NCBI GenBank assembly: GCA_007244375.1
Contig: SCVW01000051.1
Span: forward strand, 1-47,825
Direction of reading: 5' to 3'
From: Smithella sp.
Lineage (GTDB): Bacteria; Desulfobacterota; Syntrophia; Syntrophales; Smithellaceae
DNA length: 47,825 nucleotides
The notes beneath the pieces are model-generated. The model searched no databases, had not been told where the DNA came from, and saw nothing but the letters and a program-made list of their open reading frames with translations. Positions 28,766-38,683 of this stretch are shown here, piece after piece (the first letter of the stretch is position 1; every line of letters begins with the position of its first letter). The translations under genes were made by a program, and so were the position numbers.

Positions 28766-30291
28766 TTCTGATAGTCGATTTCGGCTCACAGTACAATCAG
28801 CTTATTGCCCGTCGGGTGAGGGAAAATCATGTTTATTGTCAGATTGAACCGCCTGATATTTCCATTGATGCAATCAAGGCACTTGACCCTGAAGGAATTA
28901 TTCTATCCGGTGGTCCGGCAAGTATCTACAGCAAGGGAGCGCCACGCGTTGATCGAGGCATCTTCAATTTGGGAATTCCTGTTTTGGGTATTTGTTATGG
29001 CCTTCACTATATGATTGATTCGCTGGATGGTAATGTAATTGGTTCCCAAAAGCGCGAATACGGTTTTGCCGAATTGCTGATCAAGAAACAGAAAGGCATG
29101 TTTGCCGGTGTGAGTAAAAAAACACAGTGCTGGATGAGCCACGGCGATTCCATTGGTAAGCTTCCATCGGGATTTACTGCTACAGCGTCTACCGCCAATA
29201 CATCGATTGCTGCCGCTGAAGATATTAAACGCAAATTTTACGCATTGCAGTTTCACCCGGAAGTTGTTCACACGAAAGAAGGCAAAAAGATGCTGGCCAA
29301 TTTCCTGTTTAATATCTGCCGGTGCAAGAAATCATGGTCGATGAAATCTTTTATTAATGATGCTGTCGAAGAAATCCGCCGGCAGGTAGGCAGTGAGAAA
29401 GTCATCCTGGGACTCTCCGGCGGTGTCGATTCTTCAGTAGCGGCTGTTTTATTAAACAAAGCTATAGGCAAACAGCTTACCTGTGTTTTTGTGGATAACG
29501 GCGTGCTGAGAGAGAATGAAGCCGAGCGTGTCATCGAAATGTTCAGTAAACATCTACGAATCAATCTGCGCTTCGCGCGGTCGGGTAAAATATTTTTGAA
29601 GAGATTAAAAGGTGTTACCGATCCGGAAAAGAAAAGAAAAATTATCGGCCGCACATTTATTGAGGTATTCGACAAAGAAGCTCAAAAAATCAAGGGCGTA
29701 AGATTTCTGGCACAGGGAACTTTATATCCTGACTTAATCGAATCCCGTTCTGCTTTCGGCGGTCCCAGTGCGGTAATTAAATCGCATCATAATGTCGGCG
29801 GTCTGCCGAAGAAAATGAATTTAAAGCTGGTCGAACCACTCAAGCACCTGTTCAAGGATGAAGTAAGACTTTTGGGAAAAGAATTGGGACTTGCCGACGA
29901 TGTTGTTTGGCGACAACCTTTTCCCGGACCGGGTCTTGCTGTCCGGATTATCGGCGAAGTTACACCCCGGCGTCTGGCCGTTTTGCGTCAGGCTGACACA
30001 ATACTTCTGGAAGAAATACGCGCCCAACATCTTTACTACAAACTCTGGCAATCTTTTGCGGTACTTTTACCCATAAAGAGTGTCGGCGTAATGGGGGACC
30101 AGCGAACCTATGAAAATATTCTGGCCATCCGTGCTGTAACCAGTGACGATGCCATGACTGCCGACTGGGCTCAACTGCCGCATGACATTCTGGCGCGGAT
30201 ATCCAATCGCATCATTAATGAAGTACGCGGGGTCAATCGCGTTGTTTACGATATTAGTTCCAAGCCGCCCAGCACTATCGAGTGGGAATAA
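28762..30291 (+). CDS. guaA: GMP synthase (glutamine-hydrolysing)
   Basis: This 509-residue enzyme converts XMP to GMP with glutamine and ATP. Its class I amidotransferase (1-190) has C78 in GICYGLHYM and the histidine/glutamate pair in QFHPEVVHT. The ATP pyrophosphatase domain has the P-loop [11 protein letters not shown] (about 214-224). The dimerisation domain ends KPPSTIEWE, the normal GuaA C-terminus. The start is TTG inside the carA stop (TTGA), with GAGGA upstream. Genes between carA and carB are uncommon; guaA here suggests a shared glutamine-dependent operon. Confidence 0.97.
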   Translation: MILIVDFGSQYNQLIARRVRENHVYCQIEPPDISIDAIKALDPEGIILSGGPASIYSKGAPRVDRGIFNLGIPVLGICYGLHYMIDSLDGNVIGSQKREYGFAELLIKKQKGMFAGVSKKTQCWMSHGDSIGKLPSGFTATASTANTSIAAAEDIKRKFYALQFHPEVVHTKEGKKMLANFLFNICRCKKSWSMKSFINDAVEEIRRQVGSEKVILGLSGGVDSSVAAVLLNKAIGKQLTCVFVDNGVLRENEAERVIEMFSKHLRINLRFARSGKIFLKRLKGVTDPEKKRKIIGRTFIEVFDKEAQKIKGVRFLAQGTLYPDLIESRSAFGGPSAVIKSHHNVGGLPKKMNLKLVEPLKHLFKDEVRLLGKELGLADDVVWRQPFPGPGLAVRIIGEVTPRRLAVLRQADTILLEEIRAQHLYYKLWQSFAVLLPIKSVGVMGDQRTYENILAIRAVTSDDAMTADWAQLPHDILARISNRIINEVRGVNRVVYDISSKPPSTIEWE

Positions 30292-30299
30292 GGGGGGGT

Positions 30300-30485
30300 G
30301 GTGATATACCGGCGCACAGCGCTGCTCAAAATCTTTTTCCGACCCTGCAACTGCCCGCTCAACTGCCGGTTCGCAAACTCGCGCCACCGGCACTCAAACA
30401 AGCGACTCTGCGGGCGTTTCGCTTTGCAGGCAGGGTGACCCCGAAAAAAGCTTTGATTCGCACTCCTGTACGCAGGCATATCACC
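30300..30485. mobile_element. MITE-like element between guaA and carB
   Basis: A 186-base block bounded by imperfect inverted repeats: GGTGATATACCGGCG (30300-30314) and CGCAGGCATATCACC (30471-30485), 13 of 15 positions complementary. It is visibly richer in C and G than the flanking genes and lacks a convincing gene. No clear target-site duplication was found. It could be a small non-autonomous transposon or a transcribed structured spacer. Confidence 0.45.
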
Positions 30486-30521
30486 TTAGTAGATGAAAGA
30501 TAGAAAGTTGAATTTTATTGT

Positions 30522-33500
30522 ATGCCTAAACGCAAAGACATAAAAAAAATACTGCTCATCGGGTCCGGTCCTATTATCATCAGTCAGGCCTGTGAATTCG
30601 ATTATTCCGGAACGCAGGCCTGTAAAGCCCTGCGGGAGGAAGGTTACGAAGTTGTTTTAATCAACAGTAATCCCGCGACCATTATGACTGATCCGGAAAT
30701 GGCCGACCGGACTTATATTGAACCGATAACTCCGGAAGCTGTGGCAAAAATTATTGCCCGCGAACGGCCGGATGCTTTGCTTCCCACATTAGGCGGACAG
30801 ACCGGATTGAACACGGCTGTGGCAGTCGCGGAAAGCGGCGTGCTCAAAAAATACAAAGTGGAAATGATCGGTGCGTCGCTTGACGTTATCCACAAAGCGG
30901 AAGACCGGGAAAAGTTCCGGTACGCGATGGAAAATATCGGTTTGCGCGTGCCTAAAAGCGGTTTTGCCCGCTCCATGAGTGATGTTCTGAAGATCGCCGA
31001 TGAAATCGGTTTTCCACTGATCATCCGTCCTTCTTTTACCCTTGGCGGAACAGGCAGTGGCGTGGCCTACAACCGTGAAGAATTGATGGAAGTGGCCAAG
31101 GGCGGACTGGATGCCAGCATGATTTCGGAAGTGATGATTGAGGAATCGGTGCTGGGCTGGAAAGAATACGAACTGGAAGTAATGCGGGATAAAGCCGATA
31201 ATGTTGTCATCATTTGTTCTATTGAAAACTTTGACGCGATGGGTGTGCATACCGGCGAATCCATTACCGTTGCTCCCGCGCAGACCCTGACCGATAAAGA
31301 ATATCAAATCATGCGGGACGCCGCCATTGCCATCATGCGTGAAATCGGCGTGGAAACCGGCGGATCCAATGTTCAGTTCGCCATCCACCCGGATACCGGA
31401 GAATTGATTGTCGTCGAAATGAATCCCCGTGTTTCCCGTTCATCGGCGCTTGCTTCGAAAGCCACAGGCTTTCCCATTGCCAAAATTGCCGCGAAACTTG
31501 CCGTCGGTTACACGCTGGACGAAATCCCCAATGACATTACCCGCGAAACGATGGCCTCTTTTGAGCCGACTATAGATTACTGCGTCGTGAAAATTCCCCG
31601 CTGGACTTTTGAGAAGTTTCCGCAAGCGGATGATTTTTTAACTACATCCATGAAATCCGTAGGCGAGACCATGTCCATCGGCCGCACATTCAAAGAATCG
31701 CTGCAGAAAGCAGTTCGTTCTCTGGAAATTGGGCGCTTTATCCTTAATCAATCTCTGCCGGAAGATTTGAAAGATAAAAAAGAATTTCTCAAAAGCAAAC
31801 TAATCAAACCCAATTCACTGCGGCTTTTCTATATCGCCGCTGCCATGCAAAATGATATGTCGATTGATGAGCTCTATCAATTAACAAAAATAGATCCGTG
31901 GTTTTTGCATCAGGTAAAGGAAATCGTTGATGCTGAAAATGAACTGACGAATTCCACTCCATCAGTAGAGTTGCTGAAAGCTGCCAAGAAAATGGGCTTT
32001 GCCGACAAGGCGCTGGCCTCGTTCTGGAAAATGACGGAATTGAAAATTCGCCAGTGGCGCGAAAAAGAAAAAATTATGCCGGTATATAAACTTGTCGATA
32101 CCTGCGCGGCGGAATTTGAAGCCTATACCCCTTATTATTATTCCACTTATGAAACGGAGAACGAAACAAGGCCTTCAACGAAAAGAAAAGTCGCGATTAT
32201 CGGCGGCGGTCCCAACCGCATCGGACAGGGTATTGAATTTGATTACTGCTGTGTTCACGCCTCCTTTGCTTTGCGCGAAGAAGATGTGGAAAGCATTATG
32301 ATTAATTCCAATCCCGAAACGGTCAGCACCGATTATGACACATCCGATAAACTGTTCTTCGAACCGGTGACACTGGAAGATGTTTTACACATTCTGCAAA
32401 CAGAAAAACCAGAGGGAGTAATTGCCCAGTTTGGCGGCCAGACGCCGCTTAATCTGGCCAAAGGACTGGAAGCGGCCGGAATTAAAATAATGGGAACATC
32501 TCCCGATTCCATTGATCGTGCGGAGAATCGTGACCTTTTTCAGGAAATCGTCCGCAAGCTCAAGCTGAATCAACCGGATAATGATACCGCCAGAGACATA
32601 AAAAAGGCTCTGCAGGCCGCCGAACGTATCGGCTATCCGGTGCTGGTGCGGCCATCATATGTTTTGGGCGGCCGTTCCATGGAAATAGTCTATGACCCGG
32701 ATACTTTGAGTTCGTTTATGGAAAGGGCGTTGCTTGTTTCGCCGGAGCATCCAATTTTAATAGATAAATTTTTGGAGGACGCCATAGAAATAGATGTGGA
32801 TGCCATCAGCGACGGTGAAACAACTGTTGTGGCCGGCATCATGGAGCATATTGAAGAAGCAGGAATTCATTCGGGAGACAGCGCCTGTGTCCTTCCCCCC
32901 TTGACAATTTCCGCTTCACTTCTGGATCTCATTAAAAAGCAAACAAAAATGCTGGCACAGGAATTAAATGTTGTCGGTCTGATGAATATTCAATACGCCA
33001 TCAAAGACGGCAAATTATACGTTCTGGAAGTCAATCCCCGCGCGTCCCGTACAGTTCCTTTTGTCAGCAAAGCTATTGGTGTTCCGTTGGCGAAGCTTGC
33101 CACCAAAGTCATGCTGGGGAAATCTTTGAAAGAGCTGGGCTTTACAAAAGCGCCGGAGCCACAACATATTTCAGTTAAGGAAGCTGTTTTTCCGTTTAAC
33201 CGTTTTCCTGATGTGGATATTCTGCTGGGGCCTGAAATGAAATCAACCGGTGAAGTCATGGGCATAGACAAGTCGTTCGGTCTGGCTTTTGCCAAATCGC
33301 AAATGGCAGCAGGATTCAAAATGCCGACGGATGGCACTATCTTTATCAGCGTCAATGATTATCACAAAGATAAGATTGTATCGTTAGCTAAAACTTTTCA
33401 AGAATTGGGGTTTAAAATATTAGCGACTAAAGGTACAGCCCTGTACCTGGTGGAACACGGCATTGGTGCCGGAGTTGTTTTTAAATTAAGCGAAGGGCGT

Positions 33501-33725
33501 CCGAATATTGTGGACTATATCAAAAACGGCGATATAAAAATGGTTATAAATACGAGCATCGGACGCAAATCCTCGCGTGACGCTTATCATATCAGGCGCG
33601 GTGCGCTTACTTATAATATTCTTTACACAACGACCATCGCAGGCGCGCGCGCCCTGTGTGAAGCGGTCGCGGCAGTAAAAAAAGATGATTGGCAGGTATG
33701 TTCGTTACAGGAATATCAAAAATGA
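30522..33725 (+). CDS. carB: Carbamoyl-phosphate synthase large subunit
   Basis: This 1067-residue enzyme makes carbamoyl phosphate from bicarbonate, ATP and ammonia delivered by CarA. Two homologous ATP-grasp halves are visible (about 1-400 and 550-935; [20 protein letters not shown] and [20 protein letters not shown]), with an oligomerisation domain between and an MGS-like allosteric domain at the end (about 935-1067). Full length. The spacer from guaA holds a MITE-like element; only a weak ribosome site (AGAAAG) precedes the ATG. It belongs with carA at 27623. Confidence 0.97.
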   Translation: MPKRKDIKKILLIGSGPIIISQACEFDYSGTQACKALREEGYEVVLINSNPATIMTDPEMADRTYIEPITPEAVAKIIARERPDALLPTLGGQTGLNTAVAVAESGVLKKYKVEMIGASLDVIHKAEDREKFRYAMENIGLRVPKSGFARSMSDVLKIADEIGFPLIIRPSFTLGGTGSGVAYNREELMEVAKGGLDASMISEVMIEESVLGWKEYELEVMRDKADNVVIICSIENFDAMGVHTGESITVAPAQTLTDKEYQIMRDAAIAIMREIGVETGGSNVQFAIHPDTGELIVVEMNPRVSRSSALASKATGFPIAKIAAKLAVGYTLDEIPNDITRETMASFEPTIDYCVVKIPRWTFEKFPQADDFLTTSMKSVGETMSIGRTFKESLQKAVRSLEIGRFILNQSLPEDLKDKKEFLKSKLIKPNSLRLFYIAAAMQNDMSIDELYQLTKIDPWFLHQVKEIVDAENELTNSTPSVELLKAAKKMGFADKALASFWKMTELKIRQWREKEKIMPVYKLVDTCAAEFEAYTPYYYSTYETENETRPSTKRKVAIIGGGPNRIGQGIEFDYCCVHASFALREEDVESIMINSNPETVSTDYDTSDKLFFEPVTLEDVLHILQTEKPEGVIAQFGGQTPLNLAKGLEAAGIKIMGTSPDSIDRAENRDLFQEIVRKLKLNQPDNDTARDIKKALQAAERIGYPVLVRPSYVLGGRSMEIVYDPDTLSSFMERALLVSPEHPILIDKFLEDAIEIDVDAISDGETTVVAGIMEHIEEAGIHSGDSACVLPPLTISASLLDLIKKQTKMLAQELNVVGLMNIQYAIKDGKLYVLEVNPRASRTVPFVSKAIGVPLAKLATKVMLGKSLKELGFTKAPEPQHISVKEAVFPFNRFPDVDILLGPEMKSTGEVMGIDKSFGLAFAKSQMAAGFKMPTDGTIFISVNDYHKDKIVSLAKTFQELGFKILATKGTALYLVEHGIGAGVVFKLSEGRPNIVDYIKNGDIKMVINTSIGRKSSRDAYHIRRGALTYNILYTTTIAGARALCEAVAAVKKDDWQVCSLQEYQK

Positions 33726-33781
33726 CGACCTCGCACAGTTTCTCATTTATAGGAATGGAGTGATATTTTACCTCAGATATT

Positions 33782-33816
33782 CCCCTCCCTTTACGGGAGG
33801 GGTTTGGGGAGGGTGG
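33782..33816 (+). repeat. Left palindromic repeat flanking the DUF559 gene
   Basis: Begins with a perfect hairpin CCCCTCCC-TTTAC-GGGAGGGG (33782-33802) followed by TTTGGGGAGGGTGG. A reverse-complement version lies at 34155-34190. Confidence 0.7.
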
Positions 33817-33823
33817 CAACAAA

Positions 33824-34168
33824 TTGAACCAAATAATTGCATTGGGAAAAGCTCTTAGAAAGAGACCGACAGATGCTGAAAAAATACGTTGGAAACAATT
33901 GCGATTAAAGCAAATAGAAGGATTCAAATTTAGAAGGCAGCAGCCAATAGATCACTACATTGTTGATTTTGTTTGTTTTGAAAAAAGGATTATTGTTGAA
34001 GTAGATGGCGGACAGCACGCAATGCAAAAAGAAGACGATATCATAAGAGATAAGTATTTAAGACAACAGGGATTTCAAGTATTAAGATTTTGGAATAATG
34101 AAGTTTTGCAAAATATAAATGGAGTATTGGAAGTTATAAGGGAGAGTTGTTTATCACCCTCCCCTTAA
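33824..34168 (+). CDS. DUF559 (Vsr-like endonuclease fold) protein
   Basis: This 114-residue member of DUF559 is related to very-short-patch-repair and restriction endonuclease folds. Core residues are visible: FKFRRQQPI, then D48, E59 and D61 in VDFV...VEVDGGQH, and the C-terminal GFQVLRFWNNEV strand. The start is a TTG with GGGAGGG about ten bases upstream, which is part of the flanking repeat. The last codons (SPSP-stop) lie inside the right-hand repeat. The codon use is AT-richer than that of carB and purF beside it. The unit looks inserted between two operon genes. Function is unknown; a nuclease acting on its own palindromic ends is a reasonable guess. Confidence 0.85.
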   Translation: MNQIIALGKALRKRPTDAEKIRWKQLRLKQIEGFKFRRQQPIDHYIVDFVCFEKRIIVEVDGGQHAMQKEDDIIRDKYLRQQGFQVLRFWNNEVLQNINGVLEVIRESCLSPSP

Positions 34169-34190
34169 TCCCCTCCCGTCGAGGGCGGGG
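34155..34190 (-). repeat. Right palindromic repeat flanking the DUF559 gene
   Basis: Reverse complement of the left repeat with a few changes: CACCCTCCCCTTAATCCCCTCC, shared here only in part, then a GTCGA loop and GGGCGGGG. The inner hairpin has one mismatch. A degenerate further palindrome (CTCCCGCAAGGGATGGGG) lies at about 34207-34224. Confidence 0.7.
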
Positions 34191-34250
34191 AAATTTTAGA
34201 AATACTCTCCCGCAAGGGATGGGGATTTAACTGTTTGAAAAAGGATTTAT

Positions 34251-35672
34251 ATGCATGCCAGTAACAATTTAGACGAATCAGGACGTCCTCGTGAAGAATG
34301 CGGCATTTTCGCGATTTACGATCATGAGGAAGCTTCCCGCGTGACTTTCTTCGGCCTTTTTGCCTTACAGCATCGTGGTCAGGAATCGGCAGGCATCGTC
34401 AGTTCCGACGGTTGTCAGGTCTGGGAGCACAAAGGTATGGGACTGGCTGCCGAAGTATTTAAAGAAGAGCACCTGCAAAAACTTCCGGGCAAACTGGCTA
34501 TCGGGCATGTCCGTTATTCCACGACAGGCTCCTCCACCATTTCGAACGCGCAGCCTTTTTTAGTTCACTTTGCCGGCGATTATTACGCGCTGGCGCATAA
34601 CGGCAATATTCTCAACGCGCAGAAATTGCGCAAAGAACTGGAGGACAGCGGATCAATTTTTCAATCCACGATGGATAGCGAAATTGTTGTTCATCGGATG
34701 GCGCATCACATGAAAAAGGGACTGGAAAAAGCGCTGGCTGCCGCTCTCTCTCGCCTGGAAGGCGCGTACTGTTTCATCATGATGACGCGCGATAAAATAA
34801 TCGCTGCGCGCGACCCGCGTGGTTTCCGGCCCCTGGCGCTGGGAAAACTAAACGGCAGCTGGGTAGTCGCTTCGGAGACCTGCGCTTTTGATCTGGTCGG
34901 CGCGCAGTATGTACGCGATGTCGAACCTGGTGAAGTTTTAATTATAGACGGGAAGGGTGTAAGAAGCATCCATCCTTTCCCGGAGATTAAACACTGCCAT
35001 TGTATTTTTGAGTTGATTTATTTTGCCCGTCCTGACAGTCAGATTTTCGGCCAGAATGTTTATTTATGCCGCAAGCGTTTAGGACATGAATTAGCGCGTG
35101 AATACAAACCGAGTGTCGACCTTGTTATGCCCTTTCCGGATTCGGGTGTCTACGCCGCTCTTGGTTACGCGGAAGAAAGCGGTATTGGTTTTGAAATGGG
35201 TATGATTCGTAACCACTATATAGGTCGCACCTTTATTCAACCATCTCAACCTATGCGCGATTTCGGTGTGCGCGTTAAACTTAATCCTGTGCGGGCTATT
35301 TTGGAAGGCAAGAAAGTTTTAATTGTGGAAGATTCCATAATCCGCGGCACAACCAGCCGCAACCGCGTAAAAAATCTGCGCAGTATCGGAATAAAAGAAC
35401 TGCATATGGCGGTCAGCTGTCCACCGACGGTTTATCCCTGTCCGTACGGTATTGATTTTTCATCCAAAGGTGAGCTCCTTGCGGCGAAAAAAGAAAACGA
35501 AAAAGCCATTGCCGATTTCATCGGTTTGGATTCCATTCACTACCTTTCCATAGATGGAATGATAAGGGCGACCGGCCTGAACAAAGATTGTTTCTGCCTT
35601 GCCTGTTATACCGGTGATTATCCTATTGCGCCGCCGGAGACGATTGATAAGTTCTGCATGGAAATGAAATAG
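34251..35672 (+). CDS. purF: Amidophosphoribosyltransferase
   Basis: This 473-residue enzyme, the first step of purine synthesis, moves ammonia from glutamine to PRPP. It is of the Bacillus type: a 16-residue propeptide precedes the catalytic cysteine C17 (EECGIFAIYD), and cysteines for a 4Fe-4S cluster are seen (CHCIFEL, CPPTVYPCPYG, CLACYTGDYP). The PRPP loop is VLIVEDSIIRGTTS. A good AAGGA site precedes the ATG. It follows carB and the DUF559 cassette, and all four nucleotide genes in this row use glutamine. Confidence 0.97.
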   Translation: MHASNNLDESGRPREECGIFAIYDHEEASRVTFFGLFALQHRGQESAGIVSSDGCQVWEHKGMGLAAEVFKEEHLQKLPGKLAIGHVRYSTTGSSTISNAQPFLVHFAGDYYALAHNGNILNAQKLRKELEDSGSIFQSTMDSEIVVHRMAHHMKKGLEKALAAALSRLEGAYCFIMMTRDKIIAARDPRGFRPLALGKLNGSWVVASETCAFDLVGAQYVRDVEPGEVLIIDGKGVRSIHPFPEIKHCHCIFELIYFARPDSQIFGQNVYLCRKRLGHELAREYKPSVDLVMPFPDSGVYAALGYAEESGIGFEMGMIRNHYIGRTFIQPSQPMRDFGVRVKLNPVRAILEGKKVLIVEDSIIRGTTSRNRVKNLRSIGIKELHMAVSCPPTVYPCPYGIDFSSKGELLAAKKENEKAIADFIGLDSIHYLSIDGMIRATGLNKDCFCLACYTGDYPIAPPETIDKFCMEMK

Positions 35673-35677
35673 CTCTA

Positions 35678-35800
35678 GGACTGTTGAAAAATACCCATCT
35701 GCTTTGTTCCGCTTCGCCCTTCGGCGTTGCGGCGTATGAAAAAATACGCCTCACTTCTCAGGGCTCGCGAGCCTCACATCTGGGCATTTTTGAACAGCCC
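35678..35800. repeat. Inverted-repeat element of 123 bases
   Basis: Ends at 35678-35701 and 35777-35800 are imperfect inverted repeats of about 24 bases sharing CTGTT-N-AAAAAT-N-CCCA. Inside lie the perfect hairpin GGCGTAT-GAAAAA-ATACGCC and the palindrome GGCTCGCGAGCC. From memory, similar CTGTTGAAAAA...-type intergenic repeats occur in many deltaproteobacteria. It may also end purF transcription. Confidence 0.6.
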
Positions 35801-35804
35801 TCTC

Positions 35805-36030
35805 ATACCATTCCGCTTTCTTCGGCTAGCTTTGTTGGCATCGTCGTCGGTTTCCTCGACGTATGTGTTAGCTATGCCGATATGTCATAGCTAACCGGTA
35901 AGGAAATGATTCGTTTTTGTTGTGCTACTTTCAGTTGCACTCCCGGAGCATATACGCCGGATGCCTGACCGGCGAATGCCGGTGAGCCTCCTCCTCGCCG
36001 CCTCGTTATCCAAAAAAATCGAAACGGTAT
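35805..36030. repeat. Inverted-repeat element related to 41376-41503
   Basis: Starts ATACCATTCCGCTTTC and ends with the reverse complement of ATACCGTTTCGATTTT (12 of 16 match). It contains a ~33-base segment at about 35832-35864 that is the reverse complement, with about four changes, of the middle of the element at 41376-41503 (TACGTTGAGGAAGCCGAC region). It is thus a longer, internally rearranged member of the same family. Confidence 0.55.
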
Positions 36031-36158
36031 GGGCTGGTTTAAAATATTTAAAACAAACTTTACAAAAAAATTAGATGTGTTACGATTTCCCTCAATAAGA
36101 GATATAAGTAATTTCCGGATATTAGTTGTTTGTTGCATAACAAACTTATAGTCTAGTT

Positions 36159-36851
36159 ATGGAATATGAAGATTTTAGGAAGAAGTGGAAAATAGAATTG
36201 AACTGGCGGGCTCGTGTCGCTGAGTATGTTGAGCTTCAGACAAGCCTAAAGCGCAATGGCGAAGAGATCAGCCCTGAGCGATATTGCCGTCAAGAATGCA
36301 TTTCTCCGTCAGCATTCCACTGGTGGCGAGAGCTTCTTCAATTAGAAGATAAATTTACGTTTTATCGTTCCTTTGCGATGGAATATCTAAACCGTGCAAA
36401 AAAATCTCTAGAACTTATTGACCTATACGCCGATCGTTATCCAGAGTTACGAATGCCATTAATAAGAGACGCAATCATTTCATATGCAGCACTCTTCTGC
36501 AAGAGCAATGGTCGTGTTTTTACAAAATGGCATCTTGAATCTCAGAAATTTGTTCCGCAAGCCCTATCTGAGACTCACAATAAGATATGTGATGATAGAG
36601 ATTTGGTATTTGCTCATTGTGACCTTGGAGCGAGAGATCCCAAGGTGTCTTTAATCGGAATAGCCTTGAAAGGGAAAGGATTCTACTGGGAAGATTATGA
36701 AGCTCTGCTTCCTCAGTTCAAAGAGCTTATAGAAGCCGTTAAGAATAGACTAGAAGGATATGCTCAAGAAGTAAATATTACATCCATAGAGCAAGCTTTT
36801 CAGGACTTTCTAAATCCTCCACCCGAAGCATTAATTGATCCTGGAAGATAG
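36159..36851 (+). CDS. Unknown protein with HTH-like N-terminus and HEPN-like RxxxxxH motif
   Basis: I do not recognise a named family for this 230-residue protein. Residues 36-60 (ISPERYCRQECISPSAFHWWR) look like the helix-turn-helix of IS66-type OrfA proteins. From about 65 to 200 it is mostly helical. R147 and H153 in RDLVFAHCD match the R-x4-6-H motif of HEPN ribonucleases and AbiU2-like proteins. No ribosome site is visible before the ATG. The gene lies just after a repeat-rich stretch and is AT-rich compared with purF. A toxin or defence role is a guess from the motif only. Confidence 0.65.
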   Translation: MEYEDFRKKWKIELNWRARVAEYVELQTSLKRNGEEISPERYCRQECISPSAFHWWRELLQLEDKFTFYRSFAMEYLNRAKKSLELIDLYADRYPELRMPLIRDAIISYAALFCKSNGRVFTKWHLESQKFVPQALSETHNKICDDRDLVFAHCDLGARDPKVSLIGIALKGKGFYWEDYEALLPQFKELIEAVKNRLEGYAQEVNITSIEQAFQDFLNPPPEALIDPGR

Positions 36852-36926
36852 ATATTTATGAAAAAATTGAATAAGGAAATTAATGTGACAGATACAATAA
36901 TCAATTAAGACAAAGGAGAAATGGCC

Positions 36927-37643
36927 ATGATATCATGGATAATATATGCCATTATTGTTTATCTCGTTTTTTTTGTCTTAAGATTTTTGTGGCGAGCATA
37001 CACACACCCTGCGAACATATTGGGTCGACAAGCGGCAAATATGAATTGGTATTGGAAAGGACGGATAGCTGGTGCAGGAGGTTTCATGGACGCTTGTTAT
37101 GAGCGTGATGGAATGGAGGCGATTGTTTCTTATGCGGCTGGAAAGGTTTTTTTGTTGAAGCCAGCACATTCTACGCCTTTCAAAGATTTTATCGAATTAG
37201 AACGATGGTTGGCACAAGAAAAAAACATATCAGCCGTGGGTGTTAAGCAAGTAATTACTTCGAAGCATTTAAAAGCAGCTTTTGAAGTGCTTGACGAAGC
37301 TGAAACTATATTTCGGGCTGAAAATTTCAAGATTATTAGAGATGTGATTGAGAAAATTATTGTTGACAATTCTGATTCACTAGAACTCATTAGTAAAGCT
37401 AACCGTAATTGGACACCACATGAGTATGTTTATGCTCAAATTGTAAACGTTGCAGGAGACATGCTGAAATCAGGTCAGTATCACATTTATAGAGGTGTTC
37501 TAAATCCAATGGGTCCGGGAAATGACTTGTTAAAAATTTTCAACATGTCATTTAATGAAATGGTTCGTATGAGACTGGTTGATAAAGATTATGCAAAAGA
37601 GCAGAAAGCTATCCTAAAGGCAGAAATGGATATTGTTGGTTAA
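36927..37643 (+). CDS. Unknown membrane-anchored protein
   Basis: This 238-residue protein has one clear N-terminal membrane segment (ISWIIYAIIVYLVFFVLRFLW) and then a soluble, mixed-charge domain of ~210 residues. No motif of a known family is seen. The ATG at 36927 is preferred over 36921 because GGAG lies eight bases before it. It follows the HEPN-like gene by 75 bases on the same strand, so the two may be co-expressed. It may take part in envelope functions or be the partner of the upstream protein; nothing in the sequence decides this. Confidence 0.65.
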   Translation: MISWIIYAIIVYLVFFVLRFLWRAYTHPANILGRQAANMNWYWKGRIAGAGGFMDACYERDGMEAIVSYAAGKVFLLKPAHSTPFKDFIELERWLAQEKNISAVGVKQVITSKHLKAAFEVLDEAETIFRAENFKIIRDVIEKIIVDNSDSLELISKANRNWTPHEYVYAQIVNVAGDMLKSGQYHIYRGVLNPMGPGNDLLKIFNMSFNEMVRMRLVDKDYAKEQKAILKAEMDIVG

Positions 37644-37717
37644 AAGTTAATATAAAAAAACGGGTATCAGTAAATATGCTTTTACAAAACCAATATGTTT
37701 TCGGAATTTTCAAATAA

Positions 37718-38521
37718 ATGAATCATTTTTTAAGGATAGTTCTATTTTTTTCTTTGTTGTCGTTTTCCGGAGGGTGTAATATGCAAAATAGATTTCTTTA
37801 TTTTCCTGAAGGAGAACGTCCTACACAACAAGCGCTGGAATATGAAAATATGAAACTTTGGCAGGCAACTGCTGATGATTATCAGGGATTGGTTGCCGCT
37901 CAAGAGGTTCCAGCGCCCAATGGAACATTAGTTCTGTTTCACGGCAACGGCGGCACCGCTCTCGACAGAGGATTCTATTTTAAGCCTTTTATGGCGTTGG
38001 GTTTTCGTGTAATTTTAGCGGAATATCCAAAATACGGAGGACGTCCGGGCAAGGTCGGCGAAAAACCGTTTGTTGCCGCCGGATTAGAAACTGTTCGCCT
38101 GGCCTATGAGCAATATAAAGAGCCTATTTATTTGGTAGGTGAGTCGCTGGGCTGCGGAGTTGCTGCCGCCATCGCCAAAAAAACATCTGTTCCCATTGCC
38201 GGTATAATTTTAATTACTCCGTGGGATACGCTGGCATCTGTGGCGAAATCACTATTTCCTTTTCTTCCGGTGCAACTGGTTTTAACCGACAAATATGATA
38301 GCATTGAAAATCTGAAATCGTTCAAAAATAAAATTTCCGTAGTCGGAGCGGAACGCGACGAAATCCTGCCGGTTAAGCATGCAGTCAATTTATATAACGC
38401 TCTTTCCGAGGATCGCAAGCGGATGTGGATAATAAAAGAAGCTCATCACAACGATTGGCCGCTGCACGCCGACGCTTTATTATTTAGAGAAATAACAGAT
38501 TTTGTCAGGATCGATAAATAA
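37718..38521 (+). CDS. Alpha/beta hydrolase lipoprotein
   Basis: This 267-residue serine hydrolase belongs to the ABHD-type (BEM46-like) branch. The first 20 residues are a signal peptide ending FSGGC, a lipobox with an untypical -3 residue, so membrane anchoring by lipid is probable. The oxyanion turn FHGNGGT, nucleophile serine in GESLG, aspartate in VGAERDEILP and histidine in EAHHNDW complete the catalytic set. The substrate is unknown; esters or acyl chains on the outside of the cytoplasmic membrane are likely. No Shine-Dalgarno sequence is seen. The gene stands alone or with the next gene. Confidence 0.85.
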   Translation: MNHFLRIVLFFSLLSFSGGCNMQNRFLYFPEGERPTQQALEYENMKLWQATADDYQGLVAAQEVPAPNGTLVLFHGNGGTALDRGFYFKPFMALGFRVILAEYPKYGGRPGKVGEKPFVAAGLETVRLAYEQYKEPIYLVGESLGCGVAAAIAKKTSVPIAGIILITPWDTLASVAKSLFPFLPVQLVLTDKYDSIENLKSFKNKISVVGAERDEILPVKHAVNLYNALSEDRKRMWIIKEAHHNDWPLHADALLFREITDFVRIDK

Positions 38522-38683
38522 GTTAACGGCATCTATGGTGCCTTCTGAAAAGGGTCTGGGAAAAATGCTGCCCAATGTTTTTACAAAGCACAAAGAGATC
38601 AAACTGTATAAGTCAACACTTGGCTAGGGTTGCGGGGAATCGCATTGGAATAAGGTGGTTTTTGTTACCAGGGGAGGTTTACC

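Larger units (their letters stand above)
35673..36158. other. Repeat-filled intergenic region
   Basis: No gene is supported here. Two adjacent inverted-repeat elements (35678-35800 and 35805-36030) occupy most of it, followed by AT-rich sequence that must hold the promoter for the gene at 36159. Confidence 0.6.

Noticed and set aside
30282-30503. 73-codon plus-strand frame over the MITE-like element
   Set aside because: It spans the inverted-repeat element almost exactly, has an arginine/alanine/proline-rich composition and shows no family pattern.
30789-31388. 199-codon minus-strand frame inside carB
   Set aside because: Shadow of carB; histidine/phenylalanine-rich translation typical of antisense frames.
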